This document shows, one piece after another, positions 50,041 to 57,978 of a stretch of DNA of 64,000 bases. The notes under the pieces are model-generated. The model did no database searches. It saw only the letters and a program-made list of their open reading frames with translations, and was not told the origin of the DNA. The translations under genes were made by a program, and so were the position numbers. The stretch spans positions 372,001 through 436,000 of the forward strand of contig BMTG01000005.1 in NCBI GenBank assembly GCA_014649555.1. Reading direction: 5' to 3'. The number at the start of each line of letters is the position of its first letter. The first letter of the stretch is position 1. Origin of the DNA: Streptomyces globisporus. Lineage in GTDB: Bacteria; Actinomycetota; Actinomycetes; Streptomycetales; Streptomycetaceae.

Positions 50041-51219
50041 TCAGAACCCGGCCGCGTACGTCCAGAAGTCCCGCATCACCTCGGGCGCGGCCGGTCCGCC
50101 CATCTCCATCTGGGTGAGCAGGACGGCGACCGTGCCCGTGGCCGGGATGACATGGGCCGTGGTGCCGGTGCCGCCGACCCAGCCGTAGCGGCCGAGCACG
50201 TTCCAGGGGGCGGCGATCTCGACGTCAACGGCCCCGCCGAACCCCCAGCCCTGGCCCTCCGTGAACAGCCCGCTCGCGGCGCGCTGCTCCGGCGTCAGGT
50301 GGTCGGTGATCATCTGGCGGACGGACTCGCCGGCCAGCACCCGGTCACCGGCGTCGTTCAGGCCCTCGGTGAGCAGCATCCGGCCGAAGGCGTACCAGTC
50401 GTCGACGGTCGAGACGAGCCCTCCGGCGCCGGACGGGAACGGGGGCGGGCTGCTCCACTGCCCGTCCGGGGCGTCGATCAGCTCGGGCTCGCCACCGCCC
50501 CCGTCCTCGGCCCCGCCCGCCCCGGCCCGGTAGGAACAGGTGAACCGGTCCAGCGCGGCGGGCTCCACCCAGAACCCGGTGTCCTTCATGCCGAGGGGCT
50601 CGAAGATCCGTTCCGCCAGATACGCGGGCAGCGGGCGGTCGGCGACCCGGGAGATGAGCACGCCGAGGATGTCGGAGCATGTGTTGTAGAGCCACCCGTC
50701 GCCCGGCTGGTGGAGCAGCGGGATACGGGACAGCTCGGCCATCCAGGCGTCCGGTGCGAGACCGGTCTGCGGCTGCGGCGGCCCCTGCTTCAGCTTCTCG
50801 AACAGCGGGGCGACGGCCGGGAGCGAGAAGTCGGACGGGAAGCCGTAGCCGGCCCGGAAGGTCAGCAGGTCGAGGAGGGTGATCGGGCGGACGGCCGACA
50901 CCACGTCGTCGACCGGGCTCTGCGGGGTCCGGACGACCAGGGGCGAGGCCAGCTCGGGCAGCCACGCCGCGACCGGGTCGGCGGGGGCGATCAGGCCGTC
51001 CTCGACGAGCGTCATGGCTGCCGCCGCGACGATCGGTTTGGTGATCGAGGCGATGCGGAACAGTGAGTCCCGCCGCATCGGCGCGGACCCGGCGAGGCCG
51101 GCCGTACCGGCCGACACGACCTCGACCCGCTCGCCCCGGGCGACCAGCGCCATCGCGCCCGGCATCGACCCCCTGGCGATGTGGCTGTCCAGCAGTTCGT
51201 GCAGGGTGGTGGTGGTCAT
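50041..51219 (-). CDS. Serine beta-lactamase-like hydrolase
   Basis: A 392-aa class C beta-lactamase/esterase-fold protein. The nucleophile motif SxxK is SITK (FRIASITKPIVAAAAM, about 57-60), the YxN-type motif is YNTCSD (about 178), and the C-terminal GWVGGTGTT corresponds to the HTG/KTG box. There is no signal peptide, so it is probably an intracellular esterase or D-aminopeptidase-like enzyme rather than a resistance enzyme. The start is set at MTTTTLH (51219) with GAAGGA five bases upstream; a start two codons earlier leaves no spacing. Confidence 0.85.
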   Translation of the reverse strand: MTTTTLHELLDSHIARGSMPGAMALVARGERVEVVSAGTAGLAGSAPMRRDSLFRIASITKPIVAAAAMTLVEDGLIAPADPVAAWLPELASPLVVRTPQSPVDDVVSAVRPITLLDLLTFRAGYGFPSDFSLPAVAPLFEKLKQGPPQPQTGLAPDAWMAELSRIPLLHQPGDGWLYNTCSDILGVLISRVADRPLPAYLAERIFEPLGMKDTGFWVEPAALDRFTCSYRAGAGGAEDGGGGEPELIDAPDGQWSSPPPFPSGAGGLVSTVDDWYAFGRMLLTEGLNDAGDRVLAGESVRQMITDHLTPEQRAASGLFTEGQGWGFGGAVDVEIAAPWNVLGRYGWVGGTGTTAHVIPATGTVAVLLTQMEMGGPAAPEVMRDFWTYAAGF

Positions 51220-51455
51220 GACCATCCTTCGTCCGTCCGGTACCGCGTGGTCTTTCGCGGCCGCCCTCGGTAAGGAGGACGCGTTCCCACCGCAAAAGGA
51301 AGCATTCGAGCCGACAACGGAGACTGCGGGAGCGCCCAGGATTCATCGCCCCGGGCACATCGCCCCCGGCTGGCCCAGGCTCATCAGCCCCGGCTCATCG
51401 GCCCTGGCTCATCAGCCCCGGCTCTGTCGCCCCCGCACCTGTCTCCGCCCCGCCG

Positions 51456-52349
51456 TCACCCCCGTAACAGCAGGTCCGCCACCACGGCCCGGTGGTCGGA
51501 GGCGAGGCTCTGCGGCACCCAGGCCCTCCGCACGCCGATCCTGTTCTTCGACACCGTCACGAAGTCGATCCGCTTGACCGGGTCCTGCGCCGGAAACGTG
51601 GGCGCGCCCGGGTCCGCGTCCGCCAGCTCCCGCCACAGCGGGGCCAGTTCGGGGGCGGCGGGCTCGGCGTTGAAGTCGCCGAGCAGGATCTTCGGGCCCC
51701 GGTCCTCGGCCATGATCCGCCGGGTGTCGGCGACCTGGGCGACGCGGACGGCGGGGTCCGGGCGGTAGTCGAGGTGGGTCACGTACACGTGCACCGGCAG
51801 CCCCCGCACCCGTACGACGGCCTCGCCGAACCCCGGGGCGGGTGCGGGCACCGGGTTCGGGTCCTGGGTCGAGAGGCGGGTGATCTCGTGGTTCTCGGCG
51901 CTCACGATCGGGTGCCGCGACAGCACGGCCACCCCGTACTCGGCCCGGGGCCCGCCCGGTTCGGCCGGGTCGAGGCTGTAGATCGGCGCGAAGGAGACGT
52001 GCATCCGCAGCCGCCGGGCCAGTTCGCCCGCGAGATCCCGCCATGCGCTGCGGGAGGCCCAGTGCCGGTCGACCTCCTGAAGCCCGATCACATCGGCCCG
52101 GAGCGAACGGAGTTCGGCCGTCTGGCGGTCCAGGTCGAAGACACCGTCCATGCCCGCACCGGCATGGATGTTGTACGTGGCGACCCGCAGCGGCAGGCCC
52201 CGGCCCCCGGTCCCGCCGGTCCCGCCCGGTTCACCGGAAGGGGAGCGGTGGGCCGACGCGGCCGCGGCGGGCGGTGCGAGGAGCGCCCCCAGGAGGGAGG
52301 CGGCGAGGAGCAGTTGAGGGACACGGGACGAACGGCGACGCAGCGACAT
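51456..52349 (-). CDS. Secreted endonuclease/exonuclease/phosphatase-family protein
   Basis: A 297-aa exported protein. Signal peptide MSLRRRSSRVPQLLLAASLL with AAA-SA cleavage. Family motifs in order: RVATYNIHAGAGMDG, VIGLQEVDRHW (catalytic Glu), ILLGDFNAEPAAPEL (Asp-Asn pair) and SLASDHRAVVADLLL (C-terminal Asp-His). All metal and catalytic residues are present, so a phosphodiesterase activity is expected, on nucleic acid, phospholipid or inositol phosphate. It is divergent from the MFS exporter gene. Confidence 0.87.
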   Translation of the reverse strand: MSLRRRSSRVPQLLLAASLLGALLAPPAAAASAHRSPSGEPGGTGGTGGRGLPLRVATYNIHAGAGMDGVFDLDRQTAELRSLRADVIGLQEVDRHWASRSAWRDLAGELARRLRMHVSFAPIYSLDPAEPGGPRAEYGVAVLSRHPIVSAENHEITRLSTQDPNPVPAPAPGFGEAVVRVRGLPVHVYVTHLDYRPDPAVRVAQVADTRRIMAEDRGPKILLGDFNAEPAAPELAPLWRELADADPGAPTFPAQDPVKRIDFVTVSKNRIGVRRAWVPQSLASDHRAVVADLLLRG

Positions 52350-52475
52350 GGCTCTCCCAAGGGCCGGGAATCGCGCACTTTGTCAGAAAACTTGTCAGGT
52401 AAGCGTCGAGAACGGTACCGCCGGGCCACCCCTCGGGTCCCGGCGACGCGACCGTTCCGGCTCGGAAGAATCGAC

Positions 52476-52534
52476 TTGTACGTCGTACAGGACTGACTTA
52501 CGGTGTACAAGACGGAGTCCCGTACGCCGTACAA
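52476..52534. promoter_or_regulatory. Triple operator upstream of the MFS exporter
   Basis: TTGTACGTCGTACAG (52476-52490) contains the perfect palindrome TGTACG-T-CGTACA. CCGTACGCCGTACAA (52520-52534) matches it in 13 of 15 positions on the opposite strand, and TTACGGTGTACAAG (52498-52511) is a weaker third copy. The TetR gene downstream of the exporter is the likely regulator. Confidence 0.65.
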
Positions 52535-52586
52535 CCACCGGCCGCACCACCACGGGCCACCCACCCATGGAGCCCAAGGAGCCCGC

Positions 52587-54206
52587 ATGACGGCGCCCGC
52601 AGCAGAGCGACCCGACCTCTCCCACCAGGGACATCCGCAACGCTGGCTGATCCTCGGCGTCATCTGCCTGGCCCAGCTCGTGGTGCTGCTCGACAACACC
52701 GTCCTCAACGTCGCGATCCCCTCCCTCACCTCGGAGCTGAACGCGTCCACCGCCGACGTGCAGTGGATGATCAACGCCTACTCGCTCGTCCAGGCGGGCC
52801 TGCTGCTCACCGCGGGCAGCTCGGCGGACCGCTACGGGCGGAAGAAGATGCTGATGGTGGGCCTCGCCCTGTTCGGCGTCGGCTCGCTCGTGGCCGGGCT
52901 CGCCGAGTCCTCCGGCCAGCTCATCGCGGCTCGTGCCGGGATGGGCGTCGGCGGTGCGCTGCTGCTCACGACGACGCTCGCCGTCGTGGTCCAGATCTTC
53001 GACGAGACCGAGCGGGTGAAGGCGATCGGCATCTGGTCCACCGTCGCCTCCCTCGGTTTCGCGGCGGGCCCGCTGTTCGGCGGGTTCGTCCTCGACCACT
53101 TCTGGTGGGGCGCGATCTTCCTCATCAACATCCCGGTCGCCCTGATCGGTCTCGTCGCCGTCGCCCGGCTCGTACCGGAGTCCAAGGTCGCGCAGGGCGA
53201 CCGGCCCGACCTGCTGGGCGCGCTGCTCTCCACGATCGGTATGACCGCCGCCGTCTTCGCGATCATCTCCGGGCCCGAGCACGGCTGGGGCTCCGGCCGG
53301 GTGCTGCTGACGGCGTTCCTCGGCATCGCCGTGCTGGCCGGATTCGTGCTGTGGGAGCTGCACATCCCGAACCCGATGCTCGACATGCACTTCTTCCGGA
53401 ACCAGAAGTTCGTCGGCGCGGTGGCGGGCGCGATCCTGGTCGCCTTCGGGATGACCGGCTCGCTCTTCCTGCTCACCCAGCACCTCCAGTTCGTCCTCGG
53501 GTACGGCCCGTTGGAGGCGGGTCTGCGGACGGCCCCGATGGCGCTCACCGTGGTCGCCCTCAACCTCACGGGCGTCGGCGCGCGAATGGTCCGGAAGTTC
53601 GGCACGCCCGCCGTCATCGCGGCGGGGATGAGCTGCCTGGCGGCCGGTCTCGTCGCCATCGCGGTGCTCGGCGGGGGCGACGGCGGGTACGGCGGCATGC
53701 TGTTCGGCCTGATCGTGATGGGTGCGGGCGTCGCCCTCGCGATGCCCGCGATGGCCAACGCCATCATGAGCGCCATCCCGCCGGAGAAGGCCGGGGTCGG
53801 CGCGGGCGTCAACGGCATGCTCGCGGAGTTCGGCAACGGTCTCGGGGTCGCGGTCCTCGGCGCGGTCCTCAACGCCCGGTTCGCCGCGCTCGTCCCGGCC
53901 GCCGTCGGCGCCGCCTCACTGCCCGCGGCCCTGGCCGCCGCCGACGGGCCCGCCGCCCGGGAGCAGATCAAGGACGCGTTCGCCGCGGGGCTGGAGACCA
54001 GCCAGCTCGTCGGCGCGGTGGCGGTGCTGGCGGGCGGGCTGCTCGCCGCGCTGCTGCTGCGCCGGGCCGAGCGGGTGGAGGCGGCAGGCGGGTCGGCTCG
54101 GGCGGGGACGAAGGGGCAGGAGGCCGGGAAACCGGGGGCTGAGGAACCGGAGGCCGACGAGTCGTCGGCGGGGGACCGGGCAGACGCGACGGGACCGGCG
54201 GCATAG
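52587..54206 (+). CDS. MFS drug exporter, DHA2 (14-TM) family
   Basis: A 539-aa transporter. Family motifs: LDNTVLNVAIPSLTSEL in TM1 (motif D1), GSSADRYGRKKMLMVGLALF (motif A) and ARAGMGVGGALLLTTTL (motif C-like region). About 14 membrane segments span residues 15-500, followed by a charged tail of about 40 residues. It probably exports a toxic or secondary-metabolite compound by proton antiport. The start at 52587 follows AAGGA; an upstream frame from 52503 overlaps the operators. A terminator at 54221-54251 precedes the TetR gene. Confidence 0.9.
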   Translation: MTAPAAERPDLSHQGHPQRWLILGVICLAQLVVLLDNTVLNVAIPSLTSELNASTADVQWMINAYSLVQAGLLLTAGSSADRYGRKKMLMVGLALFGVGSLVAGLAESSGQLIAARAGMGVGGALLLTTTLAVVVQIFDETERVKAIGIWSTVASLGFAAGPLFGGFVLDHFWWGAIFLINIPVALIGLVAVARLVPESKVAQGDRPDLLGALLSTIGMTAAVFAIISGPEHGWGSGRVLLTAFLGIAVLAGFVLWELHIPNPMLDMHFFRNQKFVGAVAGAILVAFGMTGSLFLLTQHLQFVLGYGPLEAGLRTAPMALTVVALNLTGVGARMVRKFGTPAVIAAGMSCLAAGLVAIAVLGGGDGGYGGMLFGLIVMGAGVALAMPAMANAIMSAIPPEKAGVGAGVNGMLAEFGNGLGVAVLGAVLNARFAALVPAAVGAASLPAALAAADGPAAREQIKDAFAAGLETSQLVGAVAVLAGGLLAALLLRRAERVEAAGGSARAGTKGQEAGKPGAEEPEADESSAGDRADATGPAA

Positions 54207-54220
54207 CATCGGAGATGACG

Positions 54221-54251
54221 CGCGTACCGGACCGTCAGCGTCCGGTACGCG
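54221..54251 (+). terminator. Terminator after the MFS gene
   Basis: Perfect arms CGCGTACCGGAC/GTCCGGTACGCG with a 7-nt loop, 15 nt after the stop. It could also serve as an operator for the TetR gene, which starts 80 nt downstream. Confidence 0.75.
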
Positions 54252-54331
54252 GTCTTCCGGCGGGCCCGCACGGCCCGGCGTTCGGCAGGACCGCTCGGTG
54301 GCCGATCCGAGCACGACGAGGAGAGTGCGCC

Positions 54332-55204
54332 ATGGTGTCCGGGCCCGGTTCCGAACCCGATTCCGCGTCTGAGCCGACGTCAGACGCTGCGCCCGCGCCC
54401 GCATCAGCTCCTGCTGCCCATCCCGCTTCCGCGTCGTCCGTCGGCTTGAAGGACGCCGCCGTGCGGACCAGCGTCTGGCTGGGCCGCACGGCCCCTTCCC
54501 GCTCGCGCCGCACCGAGTCCCCGGCGGGCCTGGACCGCAACCGGATCACCGAGGCGTCGGTGCGGTTGCTGGACGCCGACGGACTCGCCAAGTTCTCGAT
54601 GCGCCGGCTCGCCGCCGAGCTGGACGTCACCGCGATGTCCCTCTACTGGTACGTCGACACCAAGGACGACCTCCTGGAGCTGGCCCTCGACTCGGTGTAC
54701 GCCGAGATCGACCGGCCCCGCGAGGACGCCGACTGGCGGGACCGGCTGCGGGAACTGGCCCGCAGCTACCGCGAACTCCTCGTCCGCCACATCTGGATCT
54801 CGCCGCTCGCCGGGACGTTCCTCAACATCGGCCCGAACTCCATGCTGTTCTCGTACGCCGTCCAGGACATCGTCCGGGACACCGGCCTGCCCCTGGAACG
54901 GCAGACGGGCGCGCTCTCGGCGGTCTTCCAGTTCGTGTACGGATTCGGCACCGTCGAGGGCCACTTCAAGGCACGGTGCGACGCGACCGGGCTCACCCAG
55001 GACGAGTACCACCGCCAGGCGATGGGCACGATCCGGGCGCAGCCGCACCTGCGGCAGATCGCCGAGGCCTCCGAGGACCTGATGGCGGCCCGGGGCGGCG
55101 AGACGGTCGAGGAGATGCGCGAGCGGGACTTCGTGTTCGCGCTGGACCTGCTGATCGCGGGCATCGAGGCGGTACGCGACCGGACCGGATCCCCGGCGCA
55201 GTAG
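54332..55204 (+). CDS. TetR-family regulator (TetR_C_1 type)
   Basis: A 290-aa regulator. After a Pro/Ala/Ser-rich N-terminus of about 60 residues comes the HTH (LDRNRITEASVRLLDADGLA, FSMRRLAAELDVTAMSLYWY, at about 70-115), and a helical ligand domain to the end (VDTKDDLLELALDSVYAEID, DFVFALDLLIAGIEAVRD). GAGGAGAG precedes the ATG. It lies directly downstream of the MFS exporter, suggesting that it represses the exporter through the triple operator. Confidence 0.87.
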   Translation: MVSGPGSEPDSASEPTSDAAPAPASAPAAHPASASSVGLKDAAVRTSVWLGRTAPSRSRRTESPAGLDRNRITEASVRLLDADGLAKFSMRRLAAELDVTAMSLYWYVDTKDDLLELALDSVYAEIDRPREDADWRDRLRELARSYRELLVRHIWISPLAGTFLNIGPNSMLFSYAVQDIVRDTGLPLERQTGALSAVFQFVYGFGTVEGHFKARCDATGLTQDEYHRQAMGTIRAQPHLRQIAEASEDLMAARGGETVEEMRERDFVFALDLLIAGIEAVRDRTGSPAQ

Positions 55205-55268
55205 CTCCGTGCCCGGCCGGGCAGCCGCTTCCCGGCGCAGAGTCGCCCGGGTGCCTGAGAGCCCCGGC

Positions 55269-56303
55269 TCAGTAGCCGCGTCCCGTGTCCACCGTCAGCC
55301 CGGGGCGGCGGCCCGCCGTCACGTCCGCCCAGCAGGCGGCGAAGTCCACGGCGATGTCCTCGTCGGTGGTGATCCCCGAGGAGTGCGAGGTGATGACCGT
55401 ACGGGGCAGCTGCCACACGGGGTCTTCCGGCGCGGCCGGTTCGGTCGGCAGCACGTCCAGCACCGCCCGCCGCACCCGGCCGTCCCGCAGGGCGGTCTCC
55501 AGCGCCCCCATGTCCACGGTCGCGCCCCGCCCCACGTTGAGGAACGTCGCCCCGCGCACCGCCGCGAACCGGTCGGCCCCGAAGAAGCCCTCCGTGGCCG
55601 CCGTCAACGGCAGGGTGGAGATCACCCAGCGGGCCTCACCCAGTGCGCCGGTGTCCTCGGCGGCCCCGATCACCCGGTCGAATCCCGGCGGCACCGCACG
55701 CTCGGTGCCGGGCTCCGGCCCGTACCGCGTGGTGCGGGCGACGCCGACGGTCCGCACCCCGCAGGCCGTCAGCAGCCGCCCCACCGCCGCGCCGATGCGG
55801 CCGGTGCCGTAGATCAGGGCGGTCTGCCCGGCGACGAGCTCCGAGGGGAGGCGCTCCCAGTGAGCGCGGGCGTGCTGCTCGGCGAACTCCGGTACGGACT
55901 GGGCCTCGGCGAGCATCCAGCCCAGGACGTACTGGGCCATCCGCTCGCCCATCCGGCCCACGGTCCGGGTCAGCAGCGCCTGGCCGGGCCAGAGGCCCCC
56001 GGAGAGCAGCCTGTCCGACCCCGCGGTGATGCTGTGGAACCAGAGCAGCCGGTCCGCCCGCAGGGCGTCCGGCAGTGCGTCGCCCACGCAGAGGAGGGGC
56101 GCGTCGGACAGCGGCGGAACGTCCGCCAGGGGCTCCGCGCCGCGCCCGGCGATCCGCTCCAACTCCCGTACGAGGCAGGAGTCCAGCGAGGGCGCGACGA
56201 GCAGCCTGGCCCGTGCCAGGGAATCGGGCGCGGGCAGCGGCGGGGGCGGAACGGGCAGCCCGCACGCGAGGAGGGAGTGGGGCGTCCCACTGCTCTCACT
56301 CAT
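55269..56303 (-). CDS. D-isomer-specific 2-hydroxyacid dehydrogenase
   Basis: A 344-aa NAD(P)-dependent oxidoreductase. The Rossmann motif is YGTGRIGAAVGRLLTACGVR (about 164-183), with Arg from WVISTLPLTAATEGFFG, a VRGATFLNVGRGATVDMGAL segment and SHSSGIT near the C-terminus in place of the usual catalytic-His motif, giving His-Ser-Ser-Gly. It would reduce a 2-oxo acid or oxidise a D-2-hydroxy acid; the substrate is not evident. The gene starts seven bases after the PPOX gene, so the two are probably co-transcribed. Confidence 0.85.
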   Translation of the reverse strand: MSESSGTPHSLLACGLPVPPPPLPAPDSLARARLLVAPSLDSCLVRELERIAGRGAEPLADVPPLSDAPLLCVGDALPDALRADRLLWFHSITAGSDRLLSGGLWPGQALLTRTVGRMGERMAQYVLGWMLAEAQSVPEFAEQHARAHWERLPSELVAGQTALIYGTGRIGAAVGRLLTACGVRTVGVARTTRYGPEPGTERAVPPGFDRVIGAAEDTGALGEARWVISTLPLTAATEGFFGADRFAAVRGATFLNVGRGATVDMGALETALRDGRVRRAVLDVLPTEPAAPEDPVWQLPRTVITSHSSGITTDEDIAVDFAACWADVTAGRRPGLTVDTGRGY

Positions 56304-56310
56304 CGCGCGA

Positions 56311-56781
56311 TCAGCTCCCCGGGGCCAGGTGGGCCGGGAAGCCGCCGGTGGCGACGGGGCCCCAGCGCTCCGGGGTGACCCGGATGATCGACTTGCCCTG
56401 CTTCAGCATCGCCGCCCGGTACTCGTCCCAGTCCGGATGCTCCCCCGAGATGTTCCGGAAGTACTCCACCAGCGGCTCGACCGAGTCCGGGGCGTCGATG
56501 ACCTCCGCCGCGCCGTCGACCTGCACCCACGGCCCGTCCCACTCGTCCGACAGCACGATCACGCTGACCCGCTCGTCACGCCGGGCGTTGCGGGTCTTGG
56601 CGCGCTCGGGGTACGTCGACATGACGATCCGCCCCGCGTCGTCCACGCCGCAGGTCAGCGGGGAGCCCTGGGGGCGGCCGTCGGCCCGGGTGGTGAGCAG
56701 GACCGCCCGGTGCCGGGGGCGTACGAACGCCAGCAACTCGTCGAGCTCCACGGCGGTGTTGGTCGCGATGTTCGGTGCCAT
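56311..56781 (-). CDS. PPOX-class pyridoxamine-oxidase-fold (F420/FMN-binding) protein
   Basis: A 156-aa split-barrel protein of the PPOX class: FVRPRHRAVLLTTRADGRPQ, SPLTCGVDDAGRIVMSTYPE and KTRNARRDERVSVIVLSDEW. The C-terminal part DEYRAAMLKQGKSIIRVTPE is typical of the F420-dependent members in actinobacteria. It probably reduces a small molecule with F420H2 or FMN. It is upstream of and in tandem with the 2-hydroxyacid dehydrogenase. Confidence 0.85.
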   Translation of the reverse strand: MAPNIATNTAVELDELLAFVRPRHRAVLLTTRADGRPQGSPLTCGVDDAGRIVMSTYPERAKTRNARRDERVSVIVLSDEWDGPWVQVDGAAEVIDAPDSVEPLVEYFRNISGEHPDWDEYRAAMLKQGKSIIRVTPERWGPVATGGFPAHLAPGS

Positions 56782-56858
56782 GCCCACCACCCTACGACCG
56801 GCCCGTGCGGCCGCCCGGGAAGCGCCTCGCCCACGACCGGCGCGAGGCGCGCCCCGGG

Positions 56859-57677
56859 TCACGCCATGGGCAGCGCCTCGCCCTGCACCGCCTGGATGTC
56901 CAGCTCCACGCGCAGGGTCGTGCCGATCGCGGAGATGCCCGCCTGGACGACCTGGTTGTAGTTCATCGCGAAGTCGTCGCGGCGCAGTTCGGCGGTGGCG
57001 TGGAAGGCCGCGCGCACCCCGCCCCACGGGTCGGGCCCGGTGCCGAGGTAGGTGAGGTCCAGGTCGACGGGGCGCGAGACGCCGTGCATGGTCAGCTCGC
57101 CGTGGACGGTCCAGCGGTCGGGGCCCGCCGGGGCCAGGCCGCTGGAGCTGTAGGCGATCTCCGGGTACCGGTCGACGTCCAGGAAGTCCGGCGAGCGCAG
57201 GTGCTTGTCCCGCATGCCGTTGCCGGTGTCGATGCTGGCCGCCCGGATCACCGCGTCGACCCGGGAGCTCCCGACCTCCTCGGCGATCTCGATCCGGCCG
57301 CCGAAGTCGGTGAACCGGCCGTGCACGCTGGAGATCCCCAGGTGCTGGGCGACCGCGCCGACCGAGGAGTGCGCGGGGTCCAGCGACCAGGCGCCCGGCG
57401 GCGGCAGCTCCACCCCGCCCTGCCGTGCCAGCACGATCTGCCCGGCCTCGATCCGGCCGCTCGCGGTGACGAGGGCGGTGGAGGCGGCGGGGGCGTACCC
57501 GACCGCCGTGACGATCACCGTGTACGCGCCGGCCGTCAGGGAGCCGTCCGTGCGGACGGTCCCGTCCTCGTCGGCCGCGGCCCGCAGCACCTGGGCGCCG
57601 GTCATGTCGGTGACCGTCACGACGGCGTGCTGGACCGCCCAGCCGTCCCGCGTCCGTACCTGTGCGCGAAGTCCCAT
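56859..57677 (-). CDS. YceI-family protein with N-terminal carboxypeptidase-regulatory-like domain
   Basis: A 272-aa protein. Residues about 1-85 are a beta-sandwich of the carboxypeptidase-regulatory/collagen-binding-B type (MTGAQVLRAAADEDGTVRTD, LTAGAYTVIVTAVGYAPAAS). Residues about 90-270 form the YceI lipocalin-like barrel (WSLDPAHSSVGAVAQHLGIS, HLRSPDFLDVDRYPEIAYSS, VHGELTMHGVSRPVDLDLTY), which binds an isoprenoid-like ligand in other members. There is no signal peptide. The N-terminal domain is the same type as the three at the C-terminus of the neighbouring MFS protein. Confidence 0.85.
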   Translation of the reverse strand: MGLRAQVRTRDGWAVQHAVVTVTDMTGAQVLRAAADEDGTVRTDGSLTAGAYTVIVTAVGYAPAASTALVTASGRIEAGQIVLARQGGVELPPPGAWSLDPAHSSVGAVAQHLGISSVHGRFTDFGGRIEIAEEVGSSRVDAVIRAASIDTGNGMRDKHLRSPDFLDVDRYPEIAYSSSGLAPAGPDRWTVHGELTMHGVSRPVDLDLTYLGTGPDPWGGVRAAFHATAELRRDDFAMNYNQVVQAGISAIGTTLRVELDIQAVQGEALPMA

Positions 57678-57978
57678 CCGTATCTCTCCCAGAAGCCCTA
57701 GCTCGATGACTCGATGACCCGCGTGCGACGCCCCGGCGACCCGGCGTCCCGTCGGAGGACGACGGAACCTGACGGAACGTGGGGGTCACATGAGTCGGGC
57801 CCCGGGGCGGTCACGGCCGGCCGTCCCCTGCCTGCCGTACCCGCCACCGGGACCCCTTTCCACCCGGTCGCGACAGCCTCTCCGCTTGAAGTGCCGCCCG
57901 ACCAGGGGTCTTCGCGATCCCTTCACGTGAGCCCGTGCTCTTCACGTGCACAGGAGCACGTGCTCACGTGAGGGGCCG
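57678..57978. other. Intergenic region with CACGTG-rich hairpin
   Basis: No gene. At 57924-57970, arms CACGTGAGCCCGTGCTC and GAGCACGTGCTCACGTG (one mismatch) flank a 13-nt loop; the hexamer CACGTG occurs four times in those 47 bp. It may terminate the MFS transcript (minus strand) or bind a factor. Confidence 0.65.
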
